From Acetitomaculum ruminis DSM 5522 (GTDB taxonomy: Bacteria; Bacillota; Clostridia; Lachnospirales; Lachnospiraceae), in NCBI RefSeq assembly GCF_900112085.1, contig NZ_FOJY01000022.1:1-36346 (forward strand): 36,346 nt of DNA, in the 5' to 3' direction. The notes under the pieces are model-generated. The model made no database searches. It saw only the letters and a list, made by a program, of their open reading frames with translations, and was not told the DNA's origin. Made by a program: the position numbers and the translations under genes. Position 1 is the first letter of the stretch. The number at the start of each line of letters is the position of its first letter. Shown in pieces: positions 1-7,642 of the stretch.

Positions 1-148
1 CTACACCTTTTCTCTTGCATAATTCACTTAAAATATGGGCTATGTCAGCTCTTATTTTTTGATATATTATCTTTCTTCTAAATTTTGGTGCGAATACGAT
101 ATGATACTTACATTCCCATGTTGTATGTGCTAGACTATTTTTGTCCAT
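1..148 (-). CDS. tnpA: IS200/IS605-family transposase TnpA (partial, N-terminal 49 residues)
   Basis: The visible residues start MDKNSLAHTTWECKYHIVF and continue with APKFRRKIIYQ. This is the typical N-terminus of the small Y1 HUH transposases of the IS200/IS605 family, which move single-stranded DNA by a tyrosine nucleophile. The CKYHIVFAPK stretch is the first beta-strand of the fold. The catalytic HUH and tyrosine motifs lie beyond the window edge and are not visible. The start is the ATG at 148-146, preceded by a strong GGAGGTT Shine-Dalgarno. That site is also one arm of an inverted repeat (see 155-215). No frameshift is seen in the visible part. Confidence 0.85.
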   Translation of the reverse strand, partial: MDKNSLAHTTWECKYHIVFAPKFRRKIIYQKIRADIAHILSELCKRKGV

Positions 149-154
149 TTGGAT

Positions 155-215
155 AAACCTCCTTTGATTTTTTAGTGCGGCTGTCGAACCGGCACTATTA
201 TATCATTGGAGGTTT
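155..215 (-). promoter_or_regulatory. tnpA leader hairpin that can hide the ribosome binding site
   Basis: The tnpA Shine-Dalgarno (minus strand GGAGGTTT, 162-155) is exactly complementary to AAACCTCC on the same strand (215-208). It forms an 8-bp stem enclosing a second stem (174-180/189-196). Sequestering of the tnpA ribosome binding site in a leader hairpin is established for IS200 of enteric bacteria. Here the same arrangement is seen in sequence, and its function is inferred. Confidence 0.6.
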
Positions 216-279
216 TCCTTTTCTTGAAGCTAAAGCTCATTGGGAACACACCTGCATAGCAGGTGGTTTTATTGGTTTT

Positions 280-328
280 CAATCCAAAAAGAAACCCGGT
301 TGATTATTTTACCGGGTTCTTTTTTTTG
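280..328 (-). terminator. Rho-independent terminator (can work in both directions)
   Basis: Perfect 8-bp stem AACCCGGT (293-300) / ACCGGGTT (311-318) with a 10-nt loop. The minus strand continues into TTTCTTTTT, suited to ending the DUF1836 gene, whose stop codon (304-306) lies in the loop. The plus strand continues into CTTTTTTTT, so it would also work rightwards. It separates that gene from the IS element. Confidence 0.8.
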
Positions 329-945
329 GTTTTTTCGTCTTTTTTTATGTCATTATTATGGTTTAATCTGTCAATAAGCTGTTCTAAAAGATGTTTTTTT
401 ACATAAATATCAAAGGAAAGGGATGCGATAAATTCAAAAAGTTGTAAAAAGTCCTTTTCATCCTTTGGGAAATTTTCGAAACTTGTCTGACTTTTTTTGT
501 ATTTATCGGTTATGTCTTTAACTTCATCTTCTATCTTTGATTTTTGTTCGCTGTAAATTTCCTCGTATATTTTTAATAAATCAGTATTTGATTTATCATT
601 ATCAAAAAACTTATCACTTATGGGATTTAATATTTCCTGAATATCATTAATACTTAAGAAGCTCTTAAAATAATAGATTAAAATAAGCATTACCATATGC
701 TCGCTGGTATATTTTTTCTTAATAGGAGGCGGTAGAAGCTTATTTTTAGCATAATTATTAATCATGGTTTTGGTAAGAATCTTGTCGTCCTTATAGCGTT
801 TTGTGGGTGCTAATTTTGAATCCATAAAGGTGGTAACCTGATCCATATATAGCTCTATGTTTGGTATATCCCCGGGGTTTATATGACTAATATTTGATAA
901 TTGTCCAATTAAATCTTCTATAATTTCTTTACTTTTGTTATCCAT
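304..945 (-). CDS. DUF1836 domain protein
   Basis: A 213-residue cytoplasmic protein of the DUF1836 family, found mostly in Firmicutes. It carries the family hallmark around KLLPPPIKKKYTSEHMVMLI followed by a hydrophobic helix, which resembles a winged-helix/MerR-like DNA-binding core. The C-terminal part is helical and charged (Lys/Asp/Glu-rich, ending KKKNPVK). The ATG at 945 is chosen because AAAGG lies 7 nt upstream; an in-frame ATG at 960 has no comparable site. It is transcribed alone from a clear minus-strand promoter (1035-1063) and ends in a terminator. The molecular role is unknown; a transcription regulator is an inference from the fold. Nothing links it functionally to the divergent pcrA. 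Confidence 0.8.
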   Translation of the reverse strand: MDNKSKEIIEDLIGQLSNISHINPGDIPNIELYMDQVTTFMDSKLAPTKRYKDDKILTKTMINNYAKNKLLPPPIKKKYTSEHMVMLILIYYFKSFLSINDIQEILNPISDKFFDNDKSNTDLLKIYEEIYSEQKSKIEDEVKDITDKYKKSQTSFENFPKDEKDFLQLFEFIASLSFDIYVKKHLLEQLIDRLNHNNDIKKDEKTKKKNPVK

Positions 946-1034
946 ATAACTGCCTTTCAAATATAGCTTTATTGTTTGATATACAAAATTGTAAATATTT
1001 CTTTTTTATAAATAATCTTTAAACTGCATCTAAC

Positions 1035-1063
1035 ATTATATAGTATTTAAAACCATGTTACAA
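1035..1063 (-). promoter_or_regulatory. Sigma-A-type promoter for the DUF1836 gene
   Basis: On the minus strand, -35 TTGTAA (1063-1058), a spacer of exactly 17 nt, and -10 TATAAT (1040-1035). Transcription would start near 1028, leaving a leader of roughly 80 nt. Confidence 0.7.
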
Positions 1064-1124
1064 GGGGACAAATAACCGTTATAATAAATAACTCACACTT
1101 GGACTTTTCTTAGCTTGCTGATTA

Positions 1125-1133
1125 TGATATAAT
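1125..1133 (+). promoter_or_regulatory. Extended -10 promoter for pcrA
   Basis: TGATATAAT forms an extended -10 (TGn plus TATAAT at 1128-1133). No good -35 lies at the normal distance; a TTGGAC at 1099 is 23 nt away and too far. It lies about 50 nt before the pcrA start. Confidence 0.55.
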
Positions 1134-1184
1134 CTTGAAAGGTGTAAATGATTTATTAAGAACATACAAAGTGGGGAAGAGATA

Positions 1185-3404
1185 ATGAGTATATATGATA
1201 CATTAAATGATAAACAAAGAGAAGCTGTACTTATGACCGAAGGACCGCTTCTTATTTTAGCTGGGGCTGGTTCGGGAAAAACCCGTGTACTTACCCATAG
1301 GACAGCTTATCTCATAGAAGAAATGAAAGTAGCTCCCTGGAATATAATGGCTATTACTTTTACAAACAAAGCAGCCAACGAGATGAGGGAACGAATCACA
1401 AATCTGTTAGGATATCAGGCAGATGGAATCTGGGTTAGAACCTTTCATTCATCCTGTGTTATGATTCTTAGAAAATTTATTGACAGGATAGGTTTCAGCT
1501 CTAATTTTTCAATTTACGATACAGATGACCAGAAAACGGTTTTAAGAGAAGTTTGTAAAAAACTGAAAATTGATACAAAAATTTATAAAGAAAAGATGTT
1601 TCTCAGGGAAATATCCAAGGCTAAGGACGAATTTATATCACCTGCTGAATATATAAAAGAAAGCGGACAGGATGAATTTGCCGCAAAGCGTATTGCTGAA
1701 GTTTATGATGCTTATCAAAAGCGTCTTAAAGAAAATAATGCTTTGGATTTTGATGACATTATTGTTAAGACCATTGAGCTTTTAAGAAGCGATGCAGAAG
1801 TTTTGGAATATTATCAGGAAAAGTTTAAATATATAATGGTTGATGAATATCAGGATACTAATACAGTGCAGTTTATGCTTATTAGTCTTCTTGCAAAAAA
1901 ATACAATAATTTGTGTGTTGTTGGTGATGATGACCAGTCTATTTACAAATTCAGAGGAGCCAATATTTATAATATATTAAACTTTGAAAAGGCATATCCA
2001 AATGCAAGAGTTATTAAGTTAGAGCAAAATTATCGTTCTACAAAGACCATTCTTGCAGCGGCAAACAGTGTCATTCACAACAACAGCGAAAGAAAAGACA
2101 AGTCCTTATGGACTGAGAATCCTGAAGGAGAAAAAATAGATTTCAGAGAATTTGAAAATGCCTTTGAAGAGGCTACCTATGTGGCAGAAGATATTAAATC
2201 AAAAGTTGCCTCAGGAAAGCTTAAATTCAGTGATTGTGCTATTCTTTACAGAACAAATGCCCAGTCAAGACTTTTCGAAGAAAAATTTATCAATCTGAAT
2301 CTTCCTTATAAACTCATAGGTGGAGTAAACTTTTATTCCAGAAAAGAAATTAAAGATGTTTTGGCATATTTAAAAACCATAGCAAACGGAAATGATAATC
2401 TGGCTGTGAGAAGGATAATAAATGTACCCAAAAGAGGCATTGGTAATACCACTATTGGAAAGGTAAATGATTTTGCAGATTCTAGGGGCATAAGTTTTTA
2501 TGATGCCTTAAAAGATGAGGAAAGTCTTGCAAATGTAGGAAAAGCCTCCACAAAGCTTAAGCCTTTTGTTGATTTGATTGAAGATTTAAGAAACAAGGAA
2601 GGTACTATTCCTTTAAAAGATTTAATAGACGAACTTTTAGAAAGAACAGGCTATATAGCAGATTTGCGTAATGAGAGAACGGATGAGGCTCTTACAAGAA
2701 TTGAAAATATAGAAGAATTTATAAACAAGGCAGTGGATTATGAAGAAAATGCAGAAGAGCCAAGTCTTGGAGGCTTCATAGAAGAAGTTGCATTAGTTGC
2801 CGACATAGATTCTTATGATGATGCGACAGAATATGTTGTATTTATGACATTACATGGTGCAAAGGGACTTGAGTTTAAACAGGTATATCTTGCAGGTATG
2901 GAGGATGGCACTTTTCCAGGCTATTTCACCATAAATTCCGGGGATACTTCAGAGCTGGAGGAAGAAAGAAGACTTTGCTATGTAGGAATCACCAGAGCAA
3001 GAGAATTTCTTGCTATTACCTCTGCAAAACAAAGGATGGTTCATGGTGAAACAAAGTATTGCAAAAGGTCAAGATTTGTTAACGAAATACCGATTGAATT
3101 AATGAAGGAACAGCCTGTAGTTAAGCAGGAAAAGGTTATACCTATTGAAGGAAAAATGAAAACCGCTTATGCCAAAGCCAAGGCAGAATTTAAGGCAAAA
3201 CCTTTTGAAAGTAAACAGTTTAAGGTTAATAAGGCAGAAGGTTTGTCCTATGTTGAGGGTGATACCGTAAAACATTTAAAATTTGGCCTTGGAACAGTTT
3301 TAAATATTGTTGATGGTGGCAGAGATTATGAAGTTACAGTAGATTTTCAAAAAAGTGGTGTAAAGAAAATGTTTGCATCATTTGCAAAATTAAAAAAAGT
3401 GTAA
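1185..3404 (+). CDS. pcrA: ATP-dependent DNA helicase PcrA (UvrD/Rep, SF1A)
   Basis: A 739-residue 3'-5' helicase for rolling-circle replication, repair and removal of stalled RNA polymerase. Q motif and Walker A AGAGSGKT are at residues 26-33, and the TFTNKAANEM motif Ia is near 58-67. The DEAD-like box VDEYQDTN is at 219-226, GDDDQSIYKFRGA at 247-259, then LEQNYRS and the C-terminal VMTLHGAKGLEF and ERRLCYVGITRA motifs. The last 50 residues (GDTVKHLKFGLGTV...) match the Tudor-like RNA polymerase-binding domain of Gram-positive PcrA. Length is normal for the family. The ATG follows GGGGAAGAG. It has its own promoter; the next gene is about 90 nt downstream. Confidence 0.97.
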   Translation: MSIYDTLNDKQREAVLMTEGPLLILAGAGSGKTRVLTHRTAYLIEEMKVAPWNIMAITFTNKAANEMRERITNLLGYQADGIWVRTFHSSCVMILRKFIDRIGFSSNFSIYDTDDQKTVLREVCKKLKIDTKIYKEKMFLREISKAKDEFISPAEYIKESGQDEFAAKRIAEVYDAYQKRLKENNALDFDDIIVKTIELLRSDAEVLEYYQEKFKYIMVDEYQDTNTVQFMLISLLAKKYNNLCVVGDDDQSIYKFRGANIYNILNFEKAYPNARVIKLEQNYRSTKTILAAANSVIHNNSERKDKSLWTENPEGEKIDFREFENAFEEATYVAEDIKSKVASGKLKFSDCAILYRTNAQSRLFEEKFINLNLPYKLIGGVNFYSRKEIKDVLAYLKTIANGNDNLAVRRIINVPKRGIGNTTIGKVNDFADSRGISFYDALKDEESLANVGKASTKLKPFVDLIEDLRNKEGTIPLKDLIDELLERTGYIADLRNERTDEALTRIENIEEFINKAVDYEENAEEPSLGGFIEEVALVADIDSYDDATEYVVFMTLHGAKGLEFKQVYLAGMEDGTFPGYFTINSGDTSELEEERRLCYVGITRAREFLAITSAKQRMVHGETKYCKRSRFVNEIPIELMKEQPVVKQEKVIPIEGKMKTAYAKAKAEFKAKPFESKQFKVNKAEGLSYVEGDTVKHLKFGLGTVLNIVDGGRDYEVTVDFQKSGVKKMFASFAKLKKV

Positions 3405-3497
3405 TTAATCATTATAGGAGTTTTTAATGATTTAGATAGTATTAAGCTTCTTAAGTCAAATTATAAGAAAGCAAAAAATAGAAAGGAAGAAACAACT

Positions 3498-3746
3498 ATG
3501 GATAAATTTAAAGATATGGTTGATATGAGAAGGATTGCAGAAATTGTTAGCAAATTAGACGAAGTTAAAGCACAAAAAAAGAAAGACAAAACACTTACTA
3601 TACTTGCTGTTATAGGAGTTGTGGCAGTGGTATTGGGCCTTTGCTTTGCTATTTACAAATTCTTCACACCGGATTACTTAGATGACTTTGATGAAGATTT
3701 TGATGATGATGATATAGAGGATGATTTCTTTGAGGATGAAGAATAA
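3498..3746 (+). CDS. Small membrane protein with acidic tail
   Basis: 82 residues in three parts: a charged N-terminal segment (1-36, Lys-rich just before the membrane), one membrane helix of about 22 residues (37-60), and a tail that is almost entirely Asp/Glu with Phe (66-82). The Lys-rich side before the helix suggests an N-in, C-out single-pass protein, with the acidic tail outside. No known domain is recognised; similar short proteins occur in Lachnospiraceae genomes by general impression, not by search. The ATG has a good site (AGAAAGGAAG). It may be co-transcribed with pcrA or stand alone; only an AT-rich hairpin (3407-3414/3425-3432) lies between them. Confidence 0.75.
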   Translation: MDKFKDMVDMRRIAEIVSKLDEVKAQKKKDKTLTILAVIGVVAVVLGLCFAIYKFFTPDYLDDFDEDFDDDDIEDDFFEDEE

Positions 3747-3805
3747 TTTATAATCTATCCTTTAATCACAGATAAAAGAAACTTTAATTAGGAAAACTTT
3801 TTTAT

Positions 3806-3858
3806 ATGATGTACTTGGATATTTACAGATGTAGGTATAGAAGTACATCATTTTAATT
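3806..3858 (+). terminator. Hairpin between the small membrane gene and the methyltransferase gene
   Basis: Perfect 11-bp stem ATGATGTACTT (3806-3816) / AAGTACATCAT (3841-3851) with a 24-nt loop, followed by TTTAATTTT. The T stretch is interrupted and the loop is long, so it is a moderate terminator or a processing hairpin. Confidence 0.5.
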
Positions 3859-3976
3859 TTAGAAAAAATATCATTGCTAAGATAATAAGTCTGGGTTAGA
3901 ATTAAAAAAGTTTTGAATCAAAAGAGAAATAAGGACTGACAGGTCTGAAAATTATATAAGAAAATGAGGACAAAAG

Positions 3977-5362
3977 ATGAAAAAAGGAGATATATTATCA
4001 GGAGAAGTAGTAAGAATAGATTTTCCAAATAAGGGGATAATAAAAGTATATGATGAAAATATATCGGATTACCGAGAGGTAACAGTTAAAAATGCAATTC
4101 CCGGTCAGACAGTAAAATTTCAGATAAACAAAAAAAAGCATGGCCAGTTAGAGGGAAGATTATTGGAAATAATAGAAAAATCCTCCTTAGAAACAGCTGT
4201 GGCCTGTGAACACTACAAAGAATGTGGCGGATGTTTATATCAGGGAATCTCATATGAAAATCAGCTATCAATAAAAGAAGAGCAGATAAAAAAAATACTG
4301 GAAAATTCCTATAAAGAAGAATTTGACTTTGAAGGAATAATTGCCAGCCCCGTAACAAATGGCTATAGAAATAAAATGGAATTTTCCTTTGGTGACGAAT
4401 ACATGGATGGTCCTTTGGCTCTTGGACTTCATAAAAGAAACAGTTTTTATGATATTGTAGATATTACAGGCTGTAAAATCTGCCATGAAGATTTCAGTGC
4501 CATTATAAAAGCGAATTTGGAATATTTTAAATCAATAAAAGAAAATTATTTTCATAAAATGCGCCATGTTGGATTTTTAAGGCATCTTTTAATAAGAAAG
4601 GCTGCTTCCACAGGGGAAATACTTGTTAATCTTGTGACTTCTAGCCAGTCTGAACTAAGAAAAGAAGAATATGTGAAAATTCTTACTAATTTAAATCTTG
4701 AAGGGAAAATTGTGGGAATTTTACATACAATAAATGACAGTAAGGCAGACGCAGTTAAATGCGATGAAATGGAAATACTTTATGGCAAGGATTATTTCTT
4801 TGAAGAGATATTAGGTCTAAGATTTAAAATATCACCTTTCTCGTTCTTTCAAACCAATTCAAAGGGTGCTGAAATATTATATAGTAAAGCTAGAGAATAT
4901 GCAGGAAACTACGGTGATGGAAAAGTAGTATTTGATTTATATTCGGGAACAGGAACCATTGCTCAGATAATGGCAAAAGTTGCTAAAAAAGTTGTGGGAA
5001 TCGAGATTGTGGAGGAAGCGGTAGACGCAGCAAAAGAAAATGCAGATATTAATGGTATAGATAACTGCGAATTTATTGCGGGAGATGTATTAAAAGAGCT
5101 TGATAATGTTACACAAAAGCCGGATTTCATTATACTTGATCCCCCAAGAGATGGAGTAAATCCAAAAGCCTTAAAGAAAATAATTGATTTTAATGTGAAA
5201 AACATTGTTTATATATCTTGCAAACCAACCAGCTTAGCAAGGGATCTGGTAGAACTTAGAGCAGCCGGCTACAAAATAGTTAAAGGGTGTGGGGTGGATA
5301 TGTTCCCATACACAGCAAACACAGAAAGTGTCATTCTTTTATCAAAAAGCGAAACAATGTAA
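3977..5362 (+). CDS. rlmD: 23S rRNA (uracil-5-)-methyltransferase, RlmD/RlmCD (RumA) family
   Basis: A 461-residue SAM-dependent enzyme that makes 5-methyluridine in RNA. The order is an N-terminal TRAM/OB domain (about 1-65), [4Fe-4S] cysteines C77, C83, C86 and one of C166/C169, and the SAM-binding motif DLYSGTGTIAQ. These are followed by IILDPPRDGVNPKAL and the catalytic ISCKPTSLARD with the nucleophilic Cys. Firmicutes often use one enzyme (RlmCD) for both U747 and U1939 of 23S rRNA, so the exact target is not settled; a tRNA role (TrmA-like) is less likely because of the TRAM domain and Fe-S cluster. A solitary transcription unit between hairpins at 3806 and 5461. Confidence 0.9.
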   Translation: MKKGDILSGEVVRIDFPNKGIIKVYDENISDYREVTVKNAIPGQTVKFQINKKKHGQLEGRLLEIIEKSSLETAVACEHYKECGGCLYQGISYENQLSIKEEQIKKILENSYKEEFDFEGIIASPVTNGYRNKMEFSFGDEYMDGPLALGLHKRNSFYDIVDITGCKICHEDFSAIIKANLEYFKSIKENYFHKMRHVGFLRHLLIRKAASTGEILVNLVTSSQSELRKEEYVKILTNLNLEGKIVGILHTINDSKADAVKCDEMEILYGKDYFFEEILGLRFKISPFSFFQTNSKGAEILYSKAREYAGNYGDGKVVFDLYSGTGTIAQIMAKVAKKVVGIEIVEEAVDAAKENADINGIDNCEFIAGDVLKELDNVTQKPDFIILDPPRDGVNPKALKKIIDFNVKNIVYISCKPTSLARDLVELRAAGYKIVKGCGVDMFPYTANTESVILLSKSETM

Positions 5363-5460
5363 AAAATAAGGACAATGATAACGCTTTAATAGTTTTCTAA
5401 GAATCTAATGTGAAAACAAAAAAAAGATTGGAAACAGCCAACAAAAAGACATAAAATATA

Positions 5461-5505
5461 AAAATCTGTAAATTTTAGGAAGTCTAATTTTTACAGATTT
5501 TTTTA
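5461..5505 (+). terminator. Rho-independent terminator after rlmD
   Basis: Perfect 12-bp stem AAAATCTGTAAA (5461-5472) / TTTACAGATTTT (5490-5501) running into TTTTTTT. AT-rich but long; it lies about 100 nt after the rlmD stop. Confidence 0.8.
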
Positions 5506-5537
5506 TGGGAAAAATCCCCTAATCGTTGATAAAATAA

Positions 5538-5566
5538 TTGACTTACGACCGATTGTTAGTTAAAAT
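5538..5566 (+). promoter_or_regulatory. Promoter with overlapping candidate TetR operator
   Basis: -35 TTGACT (5538-5543), 17-nt spacer, -10 TAAAAT (5561-5566). The spacer holds an imperfect 20-bp palindrome, ACTTACGACCGATTGTTAGT (5541-5560), in which 7 of 10 base pairs match. Its GACCGAtt core resembles common TetR-family operators. Binding here would block RNA polymerase, which fits autorepression of the regulator and the two redox genes downstream. Confidence 0.65.
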
Positions 5567-5655
5567 AAATACAGTAAAATTAATTTTATATTATATTTGT
5601 AAATAAAATATAAAAATAGTAAGCATTGGAACTTAATGGTTTAGATATCGTTTGA

Positions 5656-5724
5656 ACGCAGTGTAAGCAATCCCCCGCTTCAAATGCGTAAGCTTATTCT
5701 CACGCTTACATCTTTAGGGGAGTA
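5656..5724 (+). promoter_or_regulatory. Structured 5' leader of the TetR operon
   Basis: The transcript from 5538-5566 would carry a leader of about 180 nt. Its last part holds competing complementary blocks: TGTAAGC (5662-5668) with GCTTACA (5704-5710); GTAAGC (5688-5693) with GCTTAC (5704-5709); GCTT (5677-5680) with AAGC (5690-5693); and TCCCC (5671-5675) with GGGGA (5717-5721). The last pair involves an SD-like purine stretch. The arrangement allows mutually exclusive folds or a pseudoknot. I do not recognise a known riboswitch class. The gap 5363-5751 otherwise holds only the terminator and promoter listed. Confidence 0.45.
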
Positions 5725-5751
5725 TTGATAAAAGGAAAAGAGGATAAAAGG

Positions 5752-6381
5752 ATGGAAAAGGTTAATATGAAAGCTCAGATACTTAATGAAGCATTGGAGC
5801 TTTTTTCAAAGAGGGGATTTGAGGCTACAAGTATAGCTCAAATAGCAGAGGCTGTAGGATTAAAAAAAGCTTCTTTGTACAGTCATTTTGCAAGCAAGCA
5901 GGATATTTTAGATACATTGCTTGATGTAATGGAAAAAAAATACAGCGAAAATTCCATACTTTCAAAGGTAAACTGGGATAATCCGGAGTTTATAAAAGAT
6001 ATGGAAAAAATGTCAGCAAAAGATTTAGGAAACATGGTTAAAAGACATATCATTTTCATTATACATGAACCAGGAATCAGTAAAATGAGAAAATTTTTTA
6101 CTATAGAGCAGTTTAGAAACGAAAAAATAGCCAAAGTTCAAACTCAACACAGCTATGAAGATATTTTAAAATTCAGTAATGGACTTATAAGATTTCTTAT
6201 AAAAAAAGGTGACCTTGTAGATGATAATCCTGATATTATCGCAGCACAGTTTGCATGGCCGGTTTCAATTTGGATTAATCTTTGTGACAGGGAGCCGGAA
6301 AGGGAAGCAGAAGTACTGGAACTAGTAGACAGGCATATTCATCAAATGCTTAGAATATATAAAAATAACGATAATTCTTAA
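5752..6381 (+). CDS. TetR/AcrR-family transcriptional regulator
   Basis: About 209 residues. The N-terminal TetR helix-turn-helix covers roughly residues 6-52 (ILNEALELFSKRGFEATS, then IAEAVGLKKASLYSHFASK). The C-terminal ligand-binding half is helical and has no recognised ligand family. The ATG at 5752 is chosen, with AGAGG 8 nt upstream. An upstream TTG (5725) sits too close to AGGGGAG, and the ATG at 5767 (AAAGG 5 nt upstream) is a real alternative. It is followed at short distance by two flavodoxin-like genes, so it probably regulates itself and these redox proteins. The inducer is unknown. Confidence 0.9.
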   Translation: MEKVNMKAQILNEALELFSKRGFEATSIAQIAEAVGLKKASLYSHFASKQDILDTLLDVMEKKYSENSILSKVNWDNPEFIKDMEKMSAKDLGNMVKRHIIFIIHEPGISKMRKFFTIEQFRNEKIAKVQTQHSYEDILKFSNGLIRFLIKKGDLVDDNPDIIAAQFAWPVSIWINLCDREPEREAEVLELVDRHIHQMLRIYKNNDNS

Positions 6382-6397
6382 AAAGCGAGGAATGAAA

Positions 6398-6901
6398 ATG
6401 GTTTTAATCATTGATACTACTGAAGAAAAGTTAGGAAAAAGAGTTGTTACGGAACTAAAAGATAATAAGGATATTTCATATGAGTACATTGATGCTTTAA
6501 GTTTGGACATTTTAAATTGTCAGGGCTGTAATTGCTGTTGGTTAAAAACTCCAGGACAATGTGTTATCAATGATGAATTTGAGCCGGTTTTAAAGAAAAT
6601 AACCAAGGCAAGACAGGTATGGATGGTTACCGATACGAAATTTGGTTTTATTTCCTATAAGACAAAAAACATAATTGACAGACTTATACCTATAATAACC
6701 GTAAACTTGCATTTTGTGGGAAAACAGGTGAAGCATGTTGTAAGGTATGATAATAAGCCGGATTTCGGAATTATATATCTTGGACAGGGAGATAAGGATT
6801 ATCTTTCTTACTGGTGTGAAAAGTGTGCCATAAATATCAATGGAAAATCCCTTGGTGTTTATGAAATAGAAAAATATAAGGAGGCTGTACTGTGCATGTA
6901 A
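6398..6901 (+). CDS. Flavodoxin-fold (NADPH-dependent FMN reductase-like) protein
   Basis: About 167 residues with an alpha/beta flavodoxin-like pattern: MVLIIDTTEEKLGKRVV at the start, then a cysteine-rich stretch CQGCNCCWLKTPGQC typical of iron-sulfur flavoprotein/NAD(P)H oxidoreductase relatives. The usual phosphate-binding GSxR loop at the first strand is replaced by DTTEEKLGK, so FMN binding may be altered or shared with the partner. The second ATG (6398) is chosen because GAGGA lies about 6 nt upstream; the ATG at 6392 touches that site. It overlaps the next gene by 10 nt, suggesting translational coupling and a possible heteromeric pair. The substrate is unknown. Confidence 0.75.
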   Translation: MVLIIDTTEEKLGKRVVTELKDNKDISYEYIDALSLDILNCQGCNCCWLKTPGQCVINDEFEPVLKKITKARQVWMVTDTKFGFISYKTKNIIDRLIPIITVNLHFVGKQVKHVVRYDNKPDFGIIYLGQGDKDYLSYWCEKCAININGKSLGVYEIEKYKEAVLCM

Positions 6902-7539
6902 TGATTGTAAACGGAAGTCCGCGAGTTGAAAATTTAAGTAATACAGAAAAAATAATTGATGCCTTTGTAACCGGTTTGTCTGAGTGCGATGCTACATATG
7001 AAAGATATGCAATATCAAAAAGAAGCAGCTGGAAAAAAATCAAAGAAGCTTATATGAAAAATACAGAAATTATTTTTGCCTTACCCTTATATGCTGAAAA
7101 TATACCGGGAATTATGTTGGAATTTTTAGAAACACTTCCAGCCAAAGATAGTAATACCAGATTGTCCTTTATTTTACAGGGGGGATTTGGAGAAGCAAGC
7201 CAGCTTGATTGCGGATTACGCTTTTTAAGAAATCTTCCAAAGTATCTGGGAGTAAGCTATGGGGGAACTTTAGTAAAAGGTGACAACTTTGGAATCAGAG
7301 TAGTTAAAGAAGAAATAATAAAATTTATTATACCTTATGTAGAACAGGGAAGGGCTTTTGTAAGAGAAAACGGCTTCAAATCTAAAAGGATTAAAAAGTT
7401 TGCAGGCCCGAAATATTATGCATTGCCTGTTAGAATTATTTACCAGTTTATTTTTATGACCTATGCCAAAAAGCGTTTTGCAAAGCTTGCTAAAGAATGG
7501 GGCAGCAGTGTTCCTATAGATTATAAACCCTGGGAATAA
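6892..7539 (+). CDS. Flavodoxin-fold NAD(P)H-dependent oxidoreductase-like protein
   Basis: 215 residues. It begins with the canonical flavin phosphate loop, MIVNGSPRVENLSNT (G8-S9-P10-R11), followed by alternating strands and helices, e.g. EIIFALPLYAENIPG (flavin-contacting loop) and FILQGGFGEA. The C-terminal 50 residues are basic and extended, beyond the normal fold. The GTG at 6892 is the likely start: AAGGAGG (6878-6884) lies exactly 7 nt upstream, inside the end of the preceding gene. With the TetR gene it forms a three-gene unit, and the two flavodoxin-like proteins may form one enzyme. The reaction is unknown. Confidence 0.8.
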   Translation: MHVMIVNGSPRVENLSNTEKIIDAFVTGLSECDATYERYAISKRSSWKKIKEAYMKNTEIIFALPLYAENIPGIMLEFLETLPAKDSNTRLSFILQGGFGEASQLDCGLRFLRNLPKYLGVSYGGTLVKGDNFGIRVVKEEIIKFIIPYVEQGRAFVRENGFKSKRIKKFAGPKYYALPVRIIYQFIFMTYAKKRFAKLAKEWGSSVPIDYKPWE

Positions 7540-7574
7540 TCTTTTAAAATAATTAACAAAATCTGTTATTATTC

Positions 7575-7603
7575 TTCAGATAAAGCTGTTATTATATTAT
7601 AAT
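7575..7603 (+). promoter_or_regulatory. Promoter for the PAP2 phosphatase gene
   Basis: -35-like TTCAGA (7575-7580), 17-nt spacer, -10 TATAAT (7598-7603), 40 nt before the start codon. Confidence 0.5.
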
Positions 7604-7642
7604 GGAAAGCGAAACAATAAATTTTAACAGAAGGATAATGAC

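Larger units (their letters stand above)
1..270 (-). mobile_element. IS200/IS605-family element, left-end part
   Basis: The start of a Y1-type transposase gene reads leftward out of the window. Upstream of it lie the short imperfect palindromes expected of an IS200/IS605 left end: a perfect 7-bp stem with a 3-nt loop at 249-265 (CACCTGC-ATA-GCAGGTG), and a bulged stem at 174-180/189-196. This family has no terminal inverted repeats and makes no target duplication, so the exact outer boundary cannot be read. It probably lies just beyond the 249-265 hairpin. Whether the element is intact cannot be judged because the rest is outside the window. Confidence 0.75.

Noticed and set aside
3416-3433. 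Micro-ORF ATG-ATT-TAG with a good ribosome binding site after pcrA
   Set aside because: Only two codons long; the AT-rich words are easily explained by chance and by the small hairpin there.
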